Shown: piece after piece, positions 28,767 through 36,973 of the stretch
Layout of the letters: each line of letters opens with the position of its first letter
Position numbering within the stretch: position 1 is the first letter of the stretch
Origin: Armatimonadota bacterium
Lineage (GTDB): Bacteria > Armatimonadota > Chthonomonadetes > Chthonomonadales > CAJBBX01
Assembly (NCBI GenBank): GCA_026392115.1
Contig: JAPLCQ010000034.1
Coordinates: 1 to 36,973 of the forward strand
Direction of reading: 5' to 3'
Length of the DNA: 36,973 bases
Translations under genes and position numbers: made by a program
The notes under the pieces: generated by a model
What the model saw: only the letters and a program-made list of their open reading frames with translations
Told to the model about the DNA's origin: nothing
The model's database searches: none

Positions 28767-31700
28767 CTACCGCGGCTCGTAGTTGAGGTTGGGCGACAGC
28801 CACCGCTCCACTTCGGCGACCGGCAAGCCGCGCCGGGCGGCATAGTCCTCCACCTGGTCGCGGTCGATCCTGCCCACAGGGAAGTAGCGCGCCTGCTTTG
28901 AAGCGAGGTACCAGCCGCTCACCGAACTCGCAGGCGCCATGGCCATGCTCTCGGTCAGCGTCATGCCGGTGGCCTTCTGCACATCCAGAAGCGACCAGAG
29001 GGTCCGCTTGGCGGTGTGATCGGGGCAGGCCGGATAGCCCGGCGCCGGTCGGATGCCCCGGTAGCGTTCGTGGACCAGCTCCTCAACGCTGAGGCGCTCG
29101 TCCGCCCCGTAGCCCCAGATCCTGCGCACGTGCCGGTGGAGCCACTCGGCGGCGGCCTCGGCCAACCGGTCGGCCAGCGCCGCCGCCATGATGGCGCCAT
29201 AGTCGTCCAACTCGGCGCGGAAGCCGTCGGCCAGGGCCTGCGCCTCGTGACCCGATGTCACTGCGAAGGCGCCCACCGCATCGGGGCACCCCGACGCGGC
29301 CGGCGCGATGAAATCGGCCAAGCACCAGTTGGGTCGACCGTCGGTCTTCGGCATCTGCTGACGCAGACAGTGGATCAGCGCCAGCCGGGCGCCGGACGCC
29401 GGGTCCATCACCTCGATGTCGTCGCCCACCGAGGCGGCCGGCCAGAGGCCGTAGACGCCCACGGGCCGCAGCAGGCCGCCGGTGACGATTCGATCAAGCG
29501 CGCGTCGGCCGTCCTCATAGAGCTCCCGAGCGCGCTCGCCAACGACGCGGTCTTCCAAAATCGCCGGGAACCGTCCGCGCAGCTCCCACGTGTGGAAGAA
29601 GGGCGACCAGTCGATCATCTCGGCCAGCTCCGCCAACGGCATCGGATCGATCACCTCGACGCCGTACCGCTGAGGCAACGCTATCTCGGCCGAAGCCCAG
29701 TCGGTCTTGGCGGCGTTGGCGCGGGCATCGGCCAGCGAGAGCATGGCTCGTGCGCTGCGCCGCTGCTCCAGCTCCTGCCGCAGGCGCTCTTGCTCGGCGA
29801 GGTTGGCCGTGAGGAAGGCGGGCTGCATCTCGGCGGAGAGGAGGCGGCTGACGACGCCGACGGCGCGGCCGGCATCGGGCACGTAGACAACGGGGCCGCT
29901 ATAGGCCGGGGCGATCCGCAGGGCGGTATGGGCCGCGCTGGTGGTGGCGCCGCCGATGAGCAGCGGCACCGTGAGCCCCGCGCGCTCCATCTCGCCCGCC
30001 ACATGCGCCATTTCGTCCAATGACGGGGTGATCAGGCCGCTGAGGCCCACGGCGTCGGCCCCGGTCTCGCGAACGGCGGCCAGGATGGCCTCTACGGGCA
30101 CCATGACACCCAGATCCTTCACGTCGTAGCTGTTACAGCTGAGCACGACGCCGACGATGTTCTTGCCGATGTCGTGTACGTCGCCCTTCACGGTGGCCAT
30201 CACGATCACCGGGTTGCGGGCCGCCTCTCCGCCGCCGCTGAGCCGCTCGGCCTCCATATGGGGCTCCAGCACGGCCACGGCGCGCTTCATCACGCGGGCA
30301 CTCTTCACCACCTGCGGCAGGAACATGCGGCCGTCGGCGAAGAGGTCACCCACCACGTTCATACCGGCCATGAGCGGGCCCTCGATGACGCCCAGAGGCG
30401 AACCCAGCTCGACGCGGGCCTCCTCCACATCGGCCTCGATGTGGTCCACGATGCCGTTGACCAGGGCGTGCGAGAGCCGGTCGGACACGGGCAGGCTGCG
30501 CCACTCGGCCGCCGCGACGCGCGCCCTCTGAGCCTCGCCGAACGCGCCCGCCCGGTCGATGAGCCGCTCGGTGGCATCTGCCCGGCGGTCGAGAAGCACA
30601 TCCTCCACGAGTTCGCCAAGCTCGGGATCGATGTCCTCGTAGATGGCCAGCATGCCGGCGTTCACGATGGCCATGTCGAGCCCGGCGTGGATGGCGTGAT
30701 AGAGGAACGCGGCGTGCATGGCCTCGCGCACCGTGTTGTTGCCTCGGAACGCGAACGAGACGTTGCTGATGCCGCCGCTGACCCGGGCGCCGGGACAGAG
30801 CTCCTTGATGCCGCGGACAGCCTCGATGAAGGCGACCCCGTAGGCCCGGTGCTCCTCCATGCCGCTGCCGACCGTCAGAACGTTGGGGTCGAAGATGATG
30901 TCCCCGGCCGGTACGCCCGCCTTCTCGGTCAGCAGGCGATACGCCCGGCCGCAGACCTCCAGCTTGCGCTCCAGCGTGTCGGCCTGGCCGACCTCGTCGA
31001 AGGCCATCACGACCATGGCGGCGCCGTAGCGGCGGATGACCCGTGCCCGCGCCAGGAACGCCTCCTCGCCCTCCTTCAGGCTGATGGAGTTGACCGCGCC
31101 TTTCCCTTGCAGGCAGCGAAGTCCGGCCTCCAGCACCTCCCATCGCGAGCTGTCCAGCATCACGGGAACGCGGCTGACCTCGGGCTCGGACGCCAGCAGG
31201 TTGAGGAACTCCACCATGGTGGCGACGGAGTCGATCAGCCCCTCGTCCATATTCACATCGATGATGTTGGCGCCGTTGCGGACCTGCTGCACGGCGATCT
31301 GGAGGGCGGCATCCATGCGCCCCTCGCGGATCGTCGTGGCGAAACGGGGCGAGCCGGTGATGTTCGTCCGCTCGCCGACCATGACGAAGTTGGCGTCCGG
31401 CTCGATGGTGAGCGGCTCCAGCCCGCTGAGGCGCGTCGCGGGCGCCACGGTGGGCACGATGCGCGGCGGCACTCCGCGGACGGCTTCGGCGATGGCGCCG
31501 ATATGCTCGGGCCCGCTGCCGCAGCAACCGCCGGCGATGTTGACCCAGCCGTTGTACGCGAACTCGCGGAGCCAAGCCGCCATCTCCTCCGGCGACTGGT
31601 CGTAGGCGCCCATGGCGTTGGGTAGGCCGGCGTTGGGGTAGCAGGCCGTCCGCACCGGGGCCAGGTCGGAAAGCTCGCCGGCGTAGGGCCGCATCTCCTG

Positions 31701-32435
31701 GGCGCCCAGGGCGCAGTTCAGCCCCACGGCCAGCAGGTCGACATGGGAGACGGAAGTCCAGAAGGCCTCCAGCGTCTGGCCGGAGAGCGTTCGGCCGCTC
31801 TTGTCTGCGATCGTCACGGAAACCACCACGCCCACGCGGCGGCCCACGGCCTCAAAGGCCTCCTCAACGGCGTAGAGGGCCGCCTTTGCGTTAAGCGTGT
31901 CGAAAACGGTCTCGATGAGGAGCAGGTCCACACCGCCCATCAGCAACGCCTGCGCCTGCTCGGAGTAGGCCTCCACCAGCGCCGCAAAGTCGACGTTGCG
32001 GTAGGCGGGCCGGTTCACGTCCGGCGATATGGAGGCGGTCCGATTGGTCGGCCCCATGGTTCCGGCGACAAAGACGGGCCTGCCGGCCGCGGATGCCGCC
32101 TTGCGGGCCAGGGCGGCCGCGGTGGAGTTCATCTCGACAACGCATCCCTCCAGGCCGAAGTCTGCCTGCGAGATGCGGTTGCCGTTGAAGGTGTTGGTGG
32201 CGACAATGTCGGCGCCGACGGCTATGAAGGCCTCGTGAATGCCCAGCACCAGGTGCGGCTGCGAGAGGTTGAGGGCCTCGTTGTTGTTCCGCAGGTCGAT
32301 CGGATGCCCGGCGAATGCCTCGCCGCGGAAGCCGGCCTCATCCAGGCCGAGCCGCTGGACCATGGTGCCCTTGGGCCCCTCCAGCACCAGTATGCGGCGG
32401 TTCAACGCTTCGATCAGTGCGGCCTGTGGTTCCAT
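28767..32435 (-). CDS. metH: cobalamin-dependent methionine synthase
   Basis: 1222 aa with all four modules in order. The homocysteine domain (about 1-330) has zinc ligands C241, C304 and C305 ([19 protein letters not shown]). The pterin/methyl-THF domain begins near [15 protein letters not shown]. The cobalamin domain has [13 protein letters not shown], whose histidine is the lower cobalt ligand, and [13 protein letters not shown]. The reactivation (SAM) domain includes [15 protein letters not shown]. The N-terminal loop usually written DGAMGT reads EGPKGT. No riboswitch fits in the 64 bases upstream. GAGGAGCG precedes the ATG. Confidence 0.96.
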   Translation of the reverse strand: MEPQAALIEALNRRILVLEGPKGTMVQRLGLDEAGFRGEAFAGHPIDLRNNNEALNLSQPHLVLGIHEAFIAVGADIVATNTFNGNRISQADFGLEGCVVEMNSTAAALARKAASAAGRPVFVAGTMGPTNRTASISPDVNRPAYRNVDFAALVEAYSEQAQALLMGGVDLLLIETVFDTLNAKAALYAVEEAFEAVGRRVGVVVSVTIADKSGRTLSGQTLEAFWTSVSHVDLLAVGLNCALGAQEMRPYAGELSDLAPVRTACYPNAGLPNAMGAYDQSPEEMAAWLREFAYNGWVNIAGGCCGSGPEHIGAIAEAVRGVPPRIVPTVAPATRLSGLEPLTIEPDANFVMVGERTNITGSPRFATTIREGRMDAALQIAVQQVRNGANIIDVNMDEGLIDSVATMVEFLNLLASEPEVSRVPVMLDSSRWEVLEAGLRCLQGKGAVNSISLKEGEEAFLARARVIRRYGAAMVVMAFDEVGQADTLERKLEVCGRAYRLLTEKAGVPAGDIIFDPNVLTVGSGMEEHRAYGVAFIEAVRGIKELCPGARVSGGISNVSFAFRGNNTVREAMHAAFLYHAIHAGLDMAIVNAGMLAIYEDIDPELGELVEDVLLDRRADATERLIDRAGAFGEAQRARVAAAEWRSLPVSDRLSHALVNGIVDHIEADVEEARVELGSPLGVIEGPLMAGMNVVGDLFADGRMFLPQVVKSARVMKRAVAVLEPHMEAERLSGGGEAARNPVIVMATVKGDVHDIGKNIVGVVLSCNSYDVKDLGVMVPVEAILAAVRETGADAVGLSGLITPSLDEMAHVAGEMERAGLTVPLLIGGATTSAAHTALRIAPAYSGPVVYVPDAGRAVGVVSRLLSAEMQPAFLTANLAEQERLRQELEQRRSARAMLSLADARANAAKTDWASAEIALPQRYGVEVIDPMPLAELAEMIDWSPFFHTWELRGRFPAILEDRVVGERARELYEDGRRALDRIVTGGLLRPVGVYGLWPAASVGDDIEVMDPASGARLALIHCLRQQMPKTDGRPNWCLADFIAPAASGCPDAVGAFAVTSGHEAQALADGFRAELDDYGAIMAAALADRLAEAAAEWLHRHVRRIWGYGADERLSVEELVHERYRGIRPAPGYPACPDHTAKRTLWSLLDVQKATGMTLTESMAMAPASSVSGWYLASKQARYFPVGRIDRDQVEDYAARRGLPVAEVERWLSPNLNYEPR

Positions 32436-32499
32436 CTGCGCTCCTCGTTGCGCCGGCGGCGCTGCGTTGCCGGCCCCGATCGGTCTCGGCGGGCCCGGG

Positions 32500-32989
32500 C
32501 TACCGCTTGAAGCGGCGGTCGATCTCTCCGTATGGTATCAGCACGACGGCCGGGCGGCCATGCGGGCACGCGAAGGGCACCTTGGCCTGCGCCAACTGCT
32601 CCAGCAGGCCCTCCATCTCGGGCATCTGCAGTGGGTCTCCAGCCTTCACGGCCATCTTACAGGCGTTGGTGATGGTCACATGGTCCCGCTGCACCACCAG
32701 CCGTCGGGCCACGGTCTGATGCACCAGTTCGTCGATCATGTCCCGCAGCAGCTGCTCGACGCCGCGCGCGGCCGAGAGGGCCGGTACCGCCCGCACCAGG
32801 AAGGACTCGCGGCCGAACGCCTCCAGTTCCCATCCCAGTTCACGGAAGTCGGGCAGCTTCTGGCGCACCAGCTCCGCCTCGGCCGCTCCCAGCTCCACAG
32901 TGAACGGCACCGCCAGCCGCTGACCATGGATGCCCTGCGCGTTGCGCGCCTTGAGCAGCCGCTCGTAGAGCACGCGCTCGTCGCCGCGC
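32500..32989 (-). pseudogene. mutL: C-terminal part of mutL, out of frame with the N-terminal part
   Basis: The frame from DERVLYERLL (near 32982) to the stop reads as the MutL C-terminal endonuclease and dimerisation domain: NACKMAVKAGDP, FACPHGRPAV, ending IDRRFKR. It is one base off the frame of the N-terminal part. The strand YIVA...LLLIDQHAA that normally precedes DERVLYE is absent, so both the frame and about 20 codons are lost near 32983-32990. ACK and CPHGRP, two of the endonuclease motifs, survive, but the DQHA half of the first does not. A plain frameshift fix cannot restore it. The open frame continues upstream of 32989 for about 70 codons, but that part is non-homologous. Confidence 0.8.
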
Positions 32990-34297
32990 CTGGCCAAGCA
33001 CCCGAAACCCGCGCAGCATCTCGCCGAACGGCTGCTCCGGCCCCGAACCGGCCTCCTCAGGCGGCGTCGCCTCCGGATCGGGCGCAAAGGGGTCACCCGA
33101 CAGGCCGGGCAATCCCAGCGACGGCGCGACAGAGGAGGCGCCGGGCTCCGGCGCGCTGGGCGGCGTCCAGACGGCATCGACGAGGCTGCTCGGGACGGCA
33201 CCGGCCTCGCGTCCGGACGAGCGCCAACCGAAAGTGCGTGGAGGCGTTAGCGTAGGCGCCTGCCCGTGCCCGGAGAGGGCCGCGCGCACCGACTGCGAGA
33301 CGGCGTGGTGGACCTCGCGGTCGTTGGTGAACTTCACCTCCATCTTGGTGGGATGGACGTTCACATCGACGAGCAGCGGGTTCACATCGATGAGGACCAC
33401 CGCCACCGGGTAGCGCGCGTCGGGCGTGAGTGTGCGGTAGGCATCCTCCACGGCGTGGGAGACGAAGCGGCTCCGGATGGGCCGCCGGTTCACATAGAAG
33501 AGCTCGTGGCTTCGGCCGGGCCGGTGGATGTCCGGCGGCGCGATGAAGCCCTCCACGCCGACCCCGTTGGACTCGCCGCTGATGGGCGCCAGCGTGCGCG
33601 CCGTCTCGCGGCCCCAGAGCGCGGCCAGGGCGCCGATGGCGTCGCCGGCGCCGGGAGTCTGCAGCACGGTCTGGTCGTCGTGCAACAGGTGGAAGCTGAT
33701 GGCGGGGTGCGAGACGGCCAGGTGCCCCACCGTCTCCACGGAACGGGCAAGTTCGGTAGGCGTGGTCTTGAGGAACTTCAGGCGAGCGGGCGTGTTGTAG
33801 AAGAGGTCTTCAATGGCCAGTGTGGTGCCGTCGCTGCAGCCGGCGGGGTCGGCGCCCTCGATATCGCCGCCGTGGACGATCACCCGACAGCCCGCATCGC
33901 AAGCTGCGGTCTTGGTCACAAGCTGCAGGTGCGATACGGAGGCGATGCTGGGCAGGGCCTCGCCCCGGAAGCCCAGCGTCGCCACGGAAGCCAGGTCGTC
34001 GGCAGATCGGATTTTGGATGTGGCGTGCCGCTGCAGGGCAAGGACGGCCTCCTCGGCGCTCATGCCGCAGCCGTTGTCCGCCACCTCGATGAGGCGCTTG
34101 CCGCCGTCCAGCAGGCGCACCCGGATGCGCGTGGCCCCGGCGTCGATGGCGTTCTCGACCAGCTCCTTGACGACCGACGCGGGCCGCTCGACCACCTCGC
34201 CCGCCGCGATGCGGTTGGCCGTGTTGTCGTCCAGCAGCACGATGCGACACTCGGGCTGCGCCGAGTCCCGCGCCTGCTCGCTCTCATAGTCCGTCAT
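32840..34297 (-). CDS. mutL: mismatch repair protein MutL, N-terminal part; frame shifts at the C-domain
   Basis: GHKL ATPase part of MutL: NTANRIAAGEVVERP, ELVENAIDAGATR (catalytic Glu and Mg-binding Asn), DNGCGM, TLGFRGEALPSI and DLFYNTPARLKFLK are intact, and the transducer domain follows to about residue 340, then a Pro-rich linker. At about residue 436 (GFRVLGQ, near 32990) the frame departs from homology, and the remaining ~47 residues to the stop are frame-shifted. The start ATG overlaps the mutS stop as ATGA. MutL works with MutS; here the C-terminal dimerisation and endonuclease domain is lost from the translated product. A deletion or an assembly fault is equally possible. Confidence 0.88.
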   Translation of the reverse strand: MTDYESEQARDSAQPECRIVLLDDNTANRIAAGEVVERPASVVKELVENAIDAGATRIRVRLLDGGKRLIEVADNGCGMSAEEAVLALQRHATSKIRSADDLASVATLGFRGEALPSIASVSHLQLVTKTAACDAGCRVIVHGGDIEGADPAGCSDGTTLAIEDLFYNTPARLKFLKTTPTELARSVETVGHLAVSHPAISFHLLHDDQTVLQTPGAGDAIGALAALWGRETARTLAPISGESNGVGVEGFIAPPDIHRPGRSHELFYVNRRPIRSRFVSHAVEDAYRTLTPDARYPVAVVLIDVNPLLVDVNVHPTKMEVKFTNDREVHHAVSQSVRAALSGHGQAPTLTPPRTFGWRSSGREAGAVPSSLVDAVWTPPSAPEPGASSVAPSLGLPGLSGDPFAPDPEATPPEEAGSGPEQPFGEMLRGFRVLGQARRRARALRAAAQGAQRAGHPWSAAGGAVHCGAGSGRGGAGAPEAARLP

Positions 34298-36744
34298 GAG
34301 CCCCGAGCCATCCGCTGCAGCTCGTCGAGCTTGATCAGCGCCTCAATGGGCGTCAGCGCCGCAGTGTCCAGCACGTCGAGCTCCTCCAGCGCGGGATGCC
34401 GGTCGAGGTCGAAGAGCGTGAGTTGCAGCTTCTTCTTGCTGGTCGGGATGGCCTGACCCGGCGCCACCACATCGCCGGCGGCCCGGGCGCTGGTCTTCTC
34501 CAGGCTTGCCAGCACCTCTTTGGCCCGCCGGATCACCTCGGCGGGCACGCCGGCCATGCGGGCGACCTGGATACCGTAGGACTTGTCCGTCCCGCCCGGT
34601 ACGAGCTTGTGGAGCCAGACGATCTGGTCGCCCTTCTCCTTCACGGCCACGCGGTAGTTGCGGATGCCCGGCATGCGCCCCGCCAGATCGTTGAGGTGGT
34701 GGTAGTGGGTGGCGAATAGCGTCCGGCAGCCGATGCCCGCCAGATGCTCCACGACGGCCCAGGCGGTGGACTTGCCCGACATGTTGGGTCCGGTCAGCAC
34801 GTGGAGCCGGCTCTCCGTGCAGTCGAGCGTGCAGTCGTTGGCGACGAAGGCGCCGGCGCCCTGGATCTTCTCCACCACCGGGTGGCGGCCGCCGCGGATA
34901 TGGATGCTGTCGGAATCGTCCACTATGGGGCGGCAGAAGTGGCTCCGAACGGCCGTCTCGGCCAGCGCTGCCAGCACATCGAGCTCCGCCACCGCACGGC
35001 CCACGTCCAGCAGCGGACGCGAAGCCTCGGCCACCTGGTCGCGAACCTGCGCGAAGAGGGCGTACTCCAGCTCGACGATCTTCTCGTCGGCGCCCAGCAC
35101 CCGCGCCTCCCACTCCTTCAGCGCCGGGGTGATGTAGCGCTCGCCGGCGGCCGTGGTCTGCTTGCGGATGTAGTCGGCGGGAGCCTTAGCCAGGTTCGCC
35201 TTGGTGATCTCAATGTAGTAGCCGAAGACCGCGTTGTAGCCGACCTTCAGCGAGGCGATACCCGTGCGCTCGCGCTCGTCGGCCTCCAGGCCTGCGATCC
35301 AGGCGCGACCGTTCGACGCCGCATCGCGCAGGGCGTCAAGTTCAACGGAAAAGCCCGGCCGTATGAGCCCGCCGTCACGCAGGCCCGCCGGCGGTTCGTC
35401 GACAACGGCGCGCCTGATGAGGGCGGCGATGCCCGCCGTGGTGCCGTCGACCCGGACGTCGCGCACCACAGGCACCGGCAGCGCGGCGGGCGCCCGAACG
35501 CCGGCCAGACGGGTCCGGCACTCGACCAGCATCTCGGACGAGGCGGCGGCCAGCTTGTCGCAGGTAGCCGGGAGGAGGTCCAGCGACGTTCGGAGGCCCA
35601 CCAGGTCGCGGGCGTTTGCCAGCCCTGCGGCGCAGCGGGAGACGAGCCGTTCGACGTCGCTGACGCCGCGAAGCATCTCCCGCAGGTCGCCGCGGATCAA
35701 CTCATCGCCGGCTAGTTCGGCGACCGCATCGAGGCGACGGATGATGCCTGCCACGTCGAGCAGCGGCTCCTCCAGGCGCCGGCGGAGCATACGCCCGCCC
35801 ATGGCCGTAAGCGTCGTGTCGACGACACCCAGGAGGCTCCGAGCCCGGCTTCCGTCCGCCATGGAGGAGCTGATCTCGAGGTTGCGGCGCGCCGATGCGT
35901 CCAGCGTCATGTGGTCGCGGACCGAGTACGTGCTGATGCCCGTAATGTGCGACAGGGCCGCGACCTGGGTCTCCTTCAGGTAGTCGATCACCAGCGCGGC
36001 CGCGTCCAGACCCGTGGTGTACTCCTCGCATCCGAAGCCGCGCAGCGATGTGGTCCCGAAGTGCCGGGTCAGCGCCTCGCGGGCGGTGCGGGAGCGGGGC
36101 ACATCCCGGGCGGCGAACGGGGTGACCGCGGCGCCGGTGGCGCGCTTGATGATCTCCACGAGGTCGTCGCGGCCCTCGGGCACCAGGACCTCGGCGGGCT
36201 CCAGGCGGCAGATCTCGTCGGCCAGTTGGGCCTCGGGATGCTCGCCGTCCAACTCCGTGGTGAGGAACTCGCCCGTCGAGACGTCCACAACGCCCAGCCC
36301 CGCGATGGAGTCGCCCACTACCGCCGCCACGAGGTAGTTGTTGGAGCGGTCATCCAGCAGCGCGTCCTCGAAGACGGTGCCGCGGGAGACGACGCGGGTG
36401 ACGCGCCGCTTGACGAGCCCCTTGGCCGCCTTGGGGTCCTCGACCTGGTCCATCATTGCGACCCGGAAGCCGCCCTTGATGAGCCGGGCCACGTAGCGCT
36501 CGGCGGCATGGTGCGGCACCCCGGCCATGGCGATGCGCTGCCCGCCGTCCTCGCGGCCCGTGAGGGTGATGTTCAGGAAGCCCGCGATGGTCTCGGCGTC
36601 GTCGCCATAGGCTTCGTAGAAGTCGCCCACGCGCATGAGGAGGAGGACGCCCGGGTGCTCCGCCTTGCCGCCGAAGTACTGCATCATGAGCGGCGTCTTG
36701 GCCGTGTAGGCGACCGCGGTCTCGGGGGTGGTTGGCTCCTGCAT
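34294..36744 (-). CDS. mutS: mismatch recognition protein MutS with an in-frame deletion across Walker B
   Basis: 816 aa. The mismatch-binding domain (DFYEA, GVPHHA, EDPKAAKGLVKR), connector, lever and clamp domains are normal. Walker A is GPNMSGKST (residues 652-660). Directly after it comes AWAVVEHLAGIG, then TLFATHYHHL. In other MutS proteins about 85 residues, including the STFMVEM signature and the Walker B DEIGRGTS, lie between these. The loss is in frame (junction near 34764/34765), and the C-terminus is intact. ATP hydrolysis should be absent. With the missing part the length would be about 900, normal for the family. The Shine-Dalgarno is weak. The stop overlaps mutL as ATGA. Confidence 0.9.
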   Translation of the reverse strand: MQEPTTPETAVAYTAKTPLMMQYFGGKAEHPGVLLLMRVGDFYEAYGDDAETIAGFLNITLTGREDGGQRIAMAGVPHHAAERYVARLIKGGFRVAMMDQVEDPKAAKGLVKRRVTRVVSRGTVFEDALLDDRSNNYLVAAVVGDSIAGLGVVDVSTGEFLTTELDGEHPEAQLADEICRLEPAEVLVPEGRDDLVEIIKRATGAAVTPFAARDVPRSRTAREALTRHFGTTSLRGFGCEEYTTGLDAAALVIDYLKETQVAALSHITGISTYSVRDHMTLDASARRNLEISSSMADGSRARSLLGVVDTTLTAMGGRMLRRRLEEPLLDVAGIIRRLDAVAELAGDELIRGDLREMLRGVSDVERLVSRCAAGLANARDLVGLRTSLDLLPATCDKLAAASSEMLVECRTRLAGVRAPAALPVPVVRDVRVDGTTAGIAALIRRAVVDEPPAGLRDGGLIRPGFSVELDALRDAASNGRAWIAGLEADERERTGIASLKVGYNAVFGYYIEITKANLAKAPADYIRKQTTAAGERYITPALKEWEARVLGADEKIVELEYALFAQVRDQVAEASRPLLDVGRAVAELDVLAALAETAVRSHFCRPIVDDSDSIHIRGGRHPVVEKIQGAGAFVANDCTLDCTESRLHVLTGPNMSGKSTAWAVVEHLAGIGCRTLFATHYHHLNDLAGRMPGIRNYRVAVKEKGDQIVWLHKLVPGGTDKSYGIQVARMAGVPAEVIRRAKEVLASLEKTSARAAGDVVAPGQAIPTSKKKLQLTLFDLDRHPALEELDVLDTAALTPIEALIKLDELQRMARGS

Positions 36745-36960
36745 GGCGTCAGTTTACCTGTGGCGGGCGTGTGCGGCAGGATGGGGGCGGACAAACGGAA
36801 ACGGGACGCCCGAAGGCGCCCCGCAGTTGTAAATCCTTCAAAGCCGGGCAGGCTTGGATAGACCTTGTTTGATCGGACTGAACTGAAAGGAACAGAGGAT
36901 CGACCTGAGATTGCGAGGGATGGCGACGCTGTTGAGGCGCCTCACCCATCGTCAATCCTT
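36745..36960. other. non-coding region between mutS and the 16S rRNA gene
   Basis: 216 bases. It contains the terminator at 36802-36823 and, next to the rRNA end, AAGGAT, which is common just after 16S genes. I looked for a tRNA and found none. No 23S sequence is present. A mutS promoter is not obvious. Confidence 0.4.
36802..36823 (-). terminator. rho-independent terminator of the 16S transcript
   Basis: On the - strand: CGGGGCGCC, TTCG loop, GGCGTCCCG; a 9-bp stem with one G-U pair. The C(UUCG)G tetraloop is extra stable. It is followed by TTTCCGTTTGT. It lies between the rRNA end and mutS. Confidence 0.65.
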
Positions 36961-36973
36961 AGAAAGGAGGTGA
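36961..36973 (-). rRNA. 3' end of a 16S rRNA gene (partial)
   Basis: The last 13 bases, read on the - strand, are TCACCTCCTTTCT, the universal 3' end of 16S rRNA with the anti-Shine-Dalgarno CCTCC. AAGGAT follows directly, as in many 16S spacers. The rest of the gene lies beyond the window. The alternative, a Shine-Dalgarno for a + strand gene just outside, is less likely because the match extends further than the ribosome site. Confidence 0.75.

Noticed and set aside
32436-32499. Cobalamin or SAM riboswitch upstream of metH
   Set aside because: Only 64 bases separate metH from the mutL remnant, too short for either, and no B12-box-like sequence was seen.
32980-33000. Programmed ribosomal frameshift in mutL
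   Set aside because: No slippery heptamer is seen, and about 20 conserved codons are missing, which frameshifting cannot replace.
36745-36960. tRNA in the spacer after 16S
   Set aside because: One stretch resembles a T-loop (GGTCGATCC) but no acceptor or anticodon stems can be paired around it.
36961-36973. Shine-Dalgarno for a + strand gene beyond the window
   Set aside because: AAAGGAGGTGA would be an excellent ribosome site, but the preceding ATCCTTAG also fits the complement of a 16S end and spacer, so rRNA is preferred.

Overview
The window is GC-rich (roughly two-thirds G+C), gene-dense bacterial chromosome with ordinary housekeeping content and no phage, insertion-sequence or CRISPR content that I can see. 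The organism is a diderm: a KDO-8-phosphate synthase (kdsA) implies LPS. It makes menaquinone by the futalosine route (mqnC, mqnD and a damaged mqnE). It also encodes a type II-secretion-like prepilin whose N-terminus and C-terminal CDGH motif are of the kind abundant in Armatimonadota and Planctomycetes. Armatimonadota or a near relative is my best guess, but this is inference, not proof.

Layout. Bases 1-7233 (+ strand) run mqnE-like fragment, mqnC, a YacL-type PIN-TRAM membrane protein, fused ispDF, long-form hpf, a PfkB sugar kinase, pfkA and a small unknown protein. mqnD (7241-8113, -) converges on this run. An ECF sigma factor and its zinc-finger anti-sigma factor follow (8317-9353, +). 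Bases 9369-18517 (-) read, in transcription order, galT, yprB/mrfB-like nuclease, cysteine desulfurase, then (from an internal promoter) leuS, asnS, comEA and tldE. Bases 18604-22909 (+) hold a GNAT acetyltransferase, an exported metallophosphoesterase fused to a PQQ-type beta-propeller, a two-zinc-ribbon protein and an M48 protease with a zinc-ribbon tail. A zinc-ribbon protein with decapeptide repeats and a prepilin (22906-24380, -) are followed by a soluble PRC/MgtE_N/CBS protein (24615-25886, +). Bases 25928-36744 (-) read, in transcription order, mutS, mutL, metH, a diverged dprA-like gene, kdsA and a Gfo/Idh/MocA oxidoreductase. The last 13 bases are the 3' end of a 16S rRNA gene on the - strand, separated from mutS by a UUCG-loop terminator.

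The most striking observation is that three conserved genes carry internal deletions at or within their key motifs. The MqnE homologue has lost its radical-SAM cluster domain and begins with a TauD/TfdA-like N-terminus. MutS is joined in frame from Walker A straight to the segment after Walker B, with about 85 residues missing. MutL has lost the DQHA part of its endonuclease motif and is frameshifted there. Two of the three are neighbouring mismatch-repair genes. Either this is a genuine mutator lineage or the assembly has collapsed at several places; reads across the junctions would decide. No gene >300 bases is missing: the longest non-coding stretches are about 200-235 bases (8114-8316, 24381-24614, 36745-36960) and are described below.
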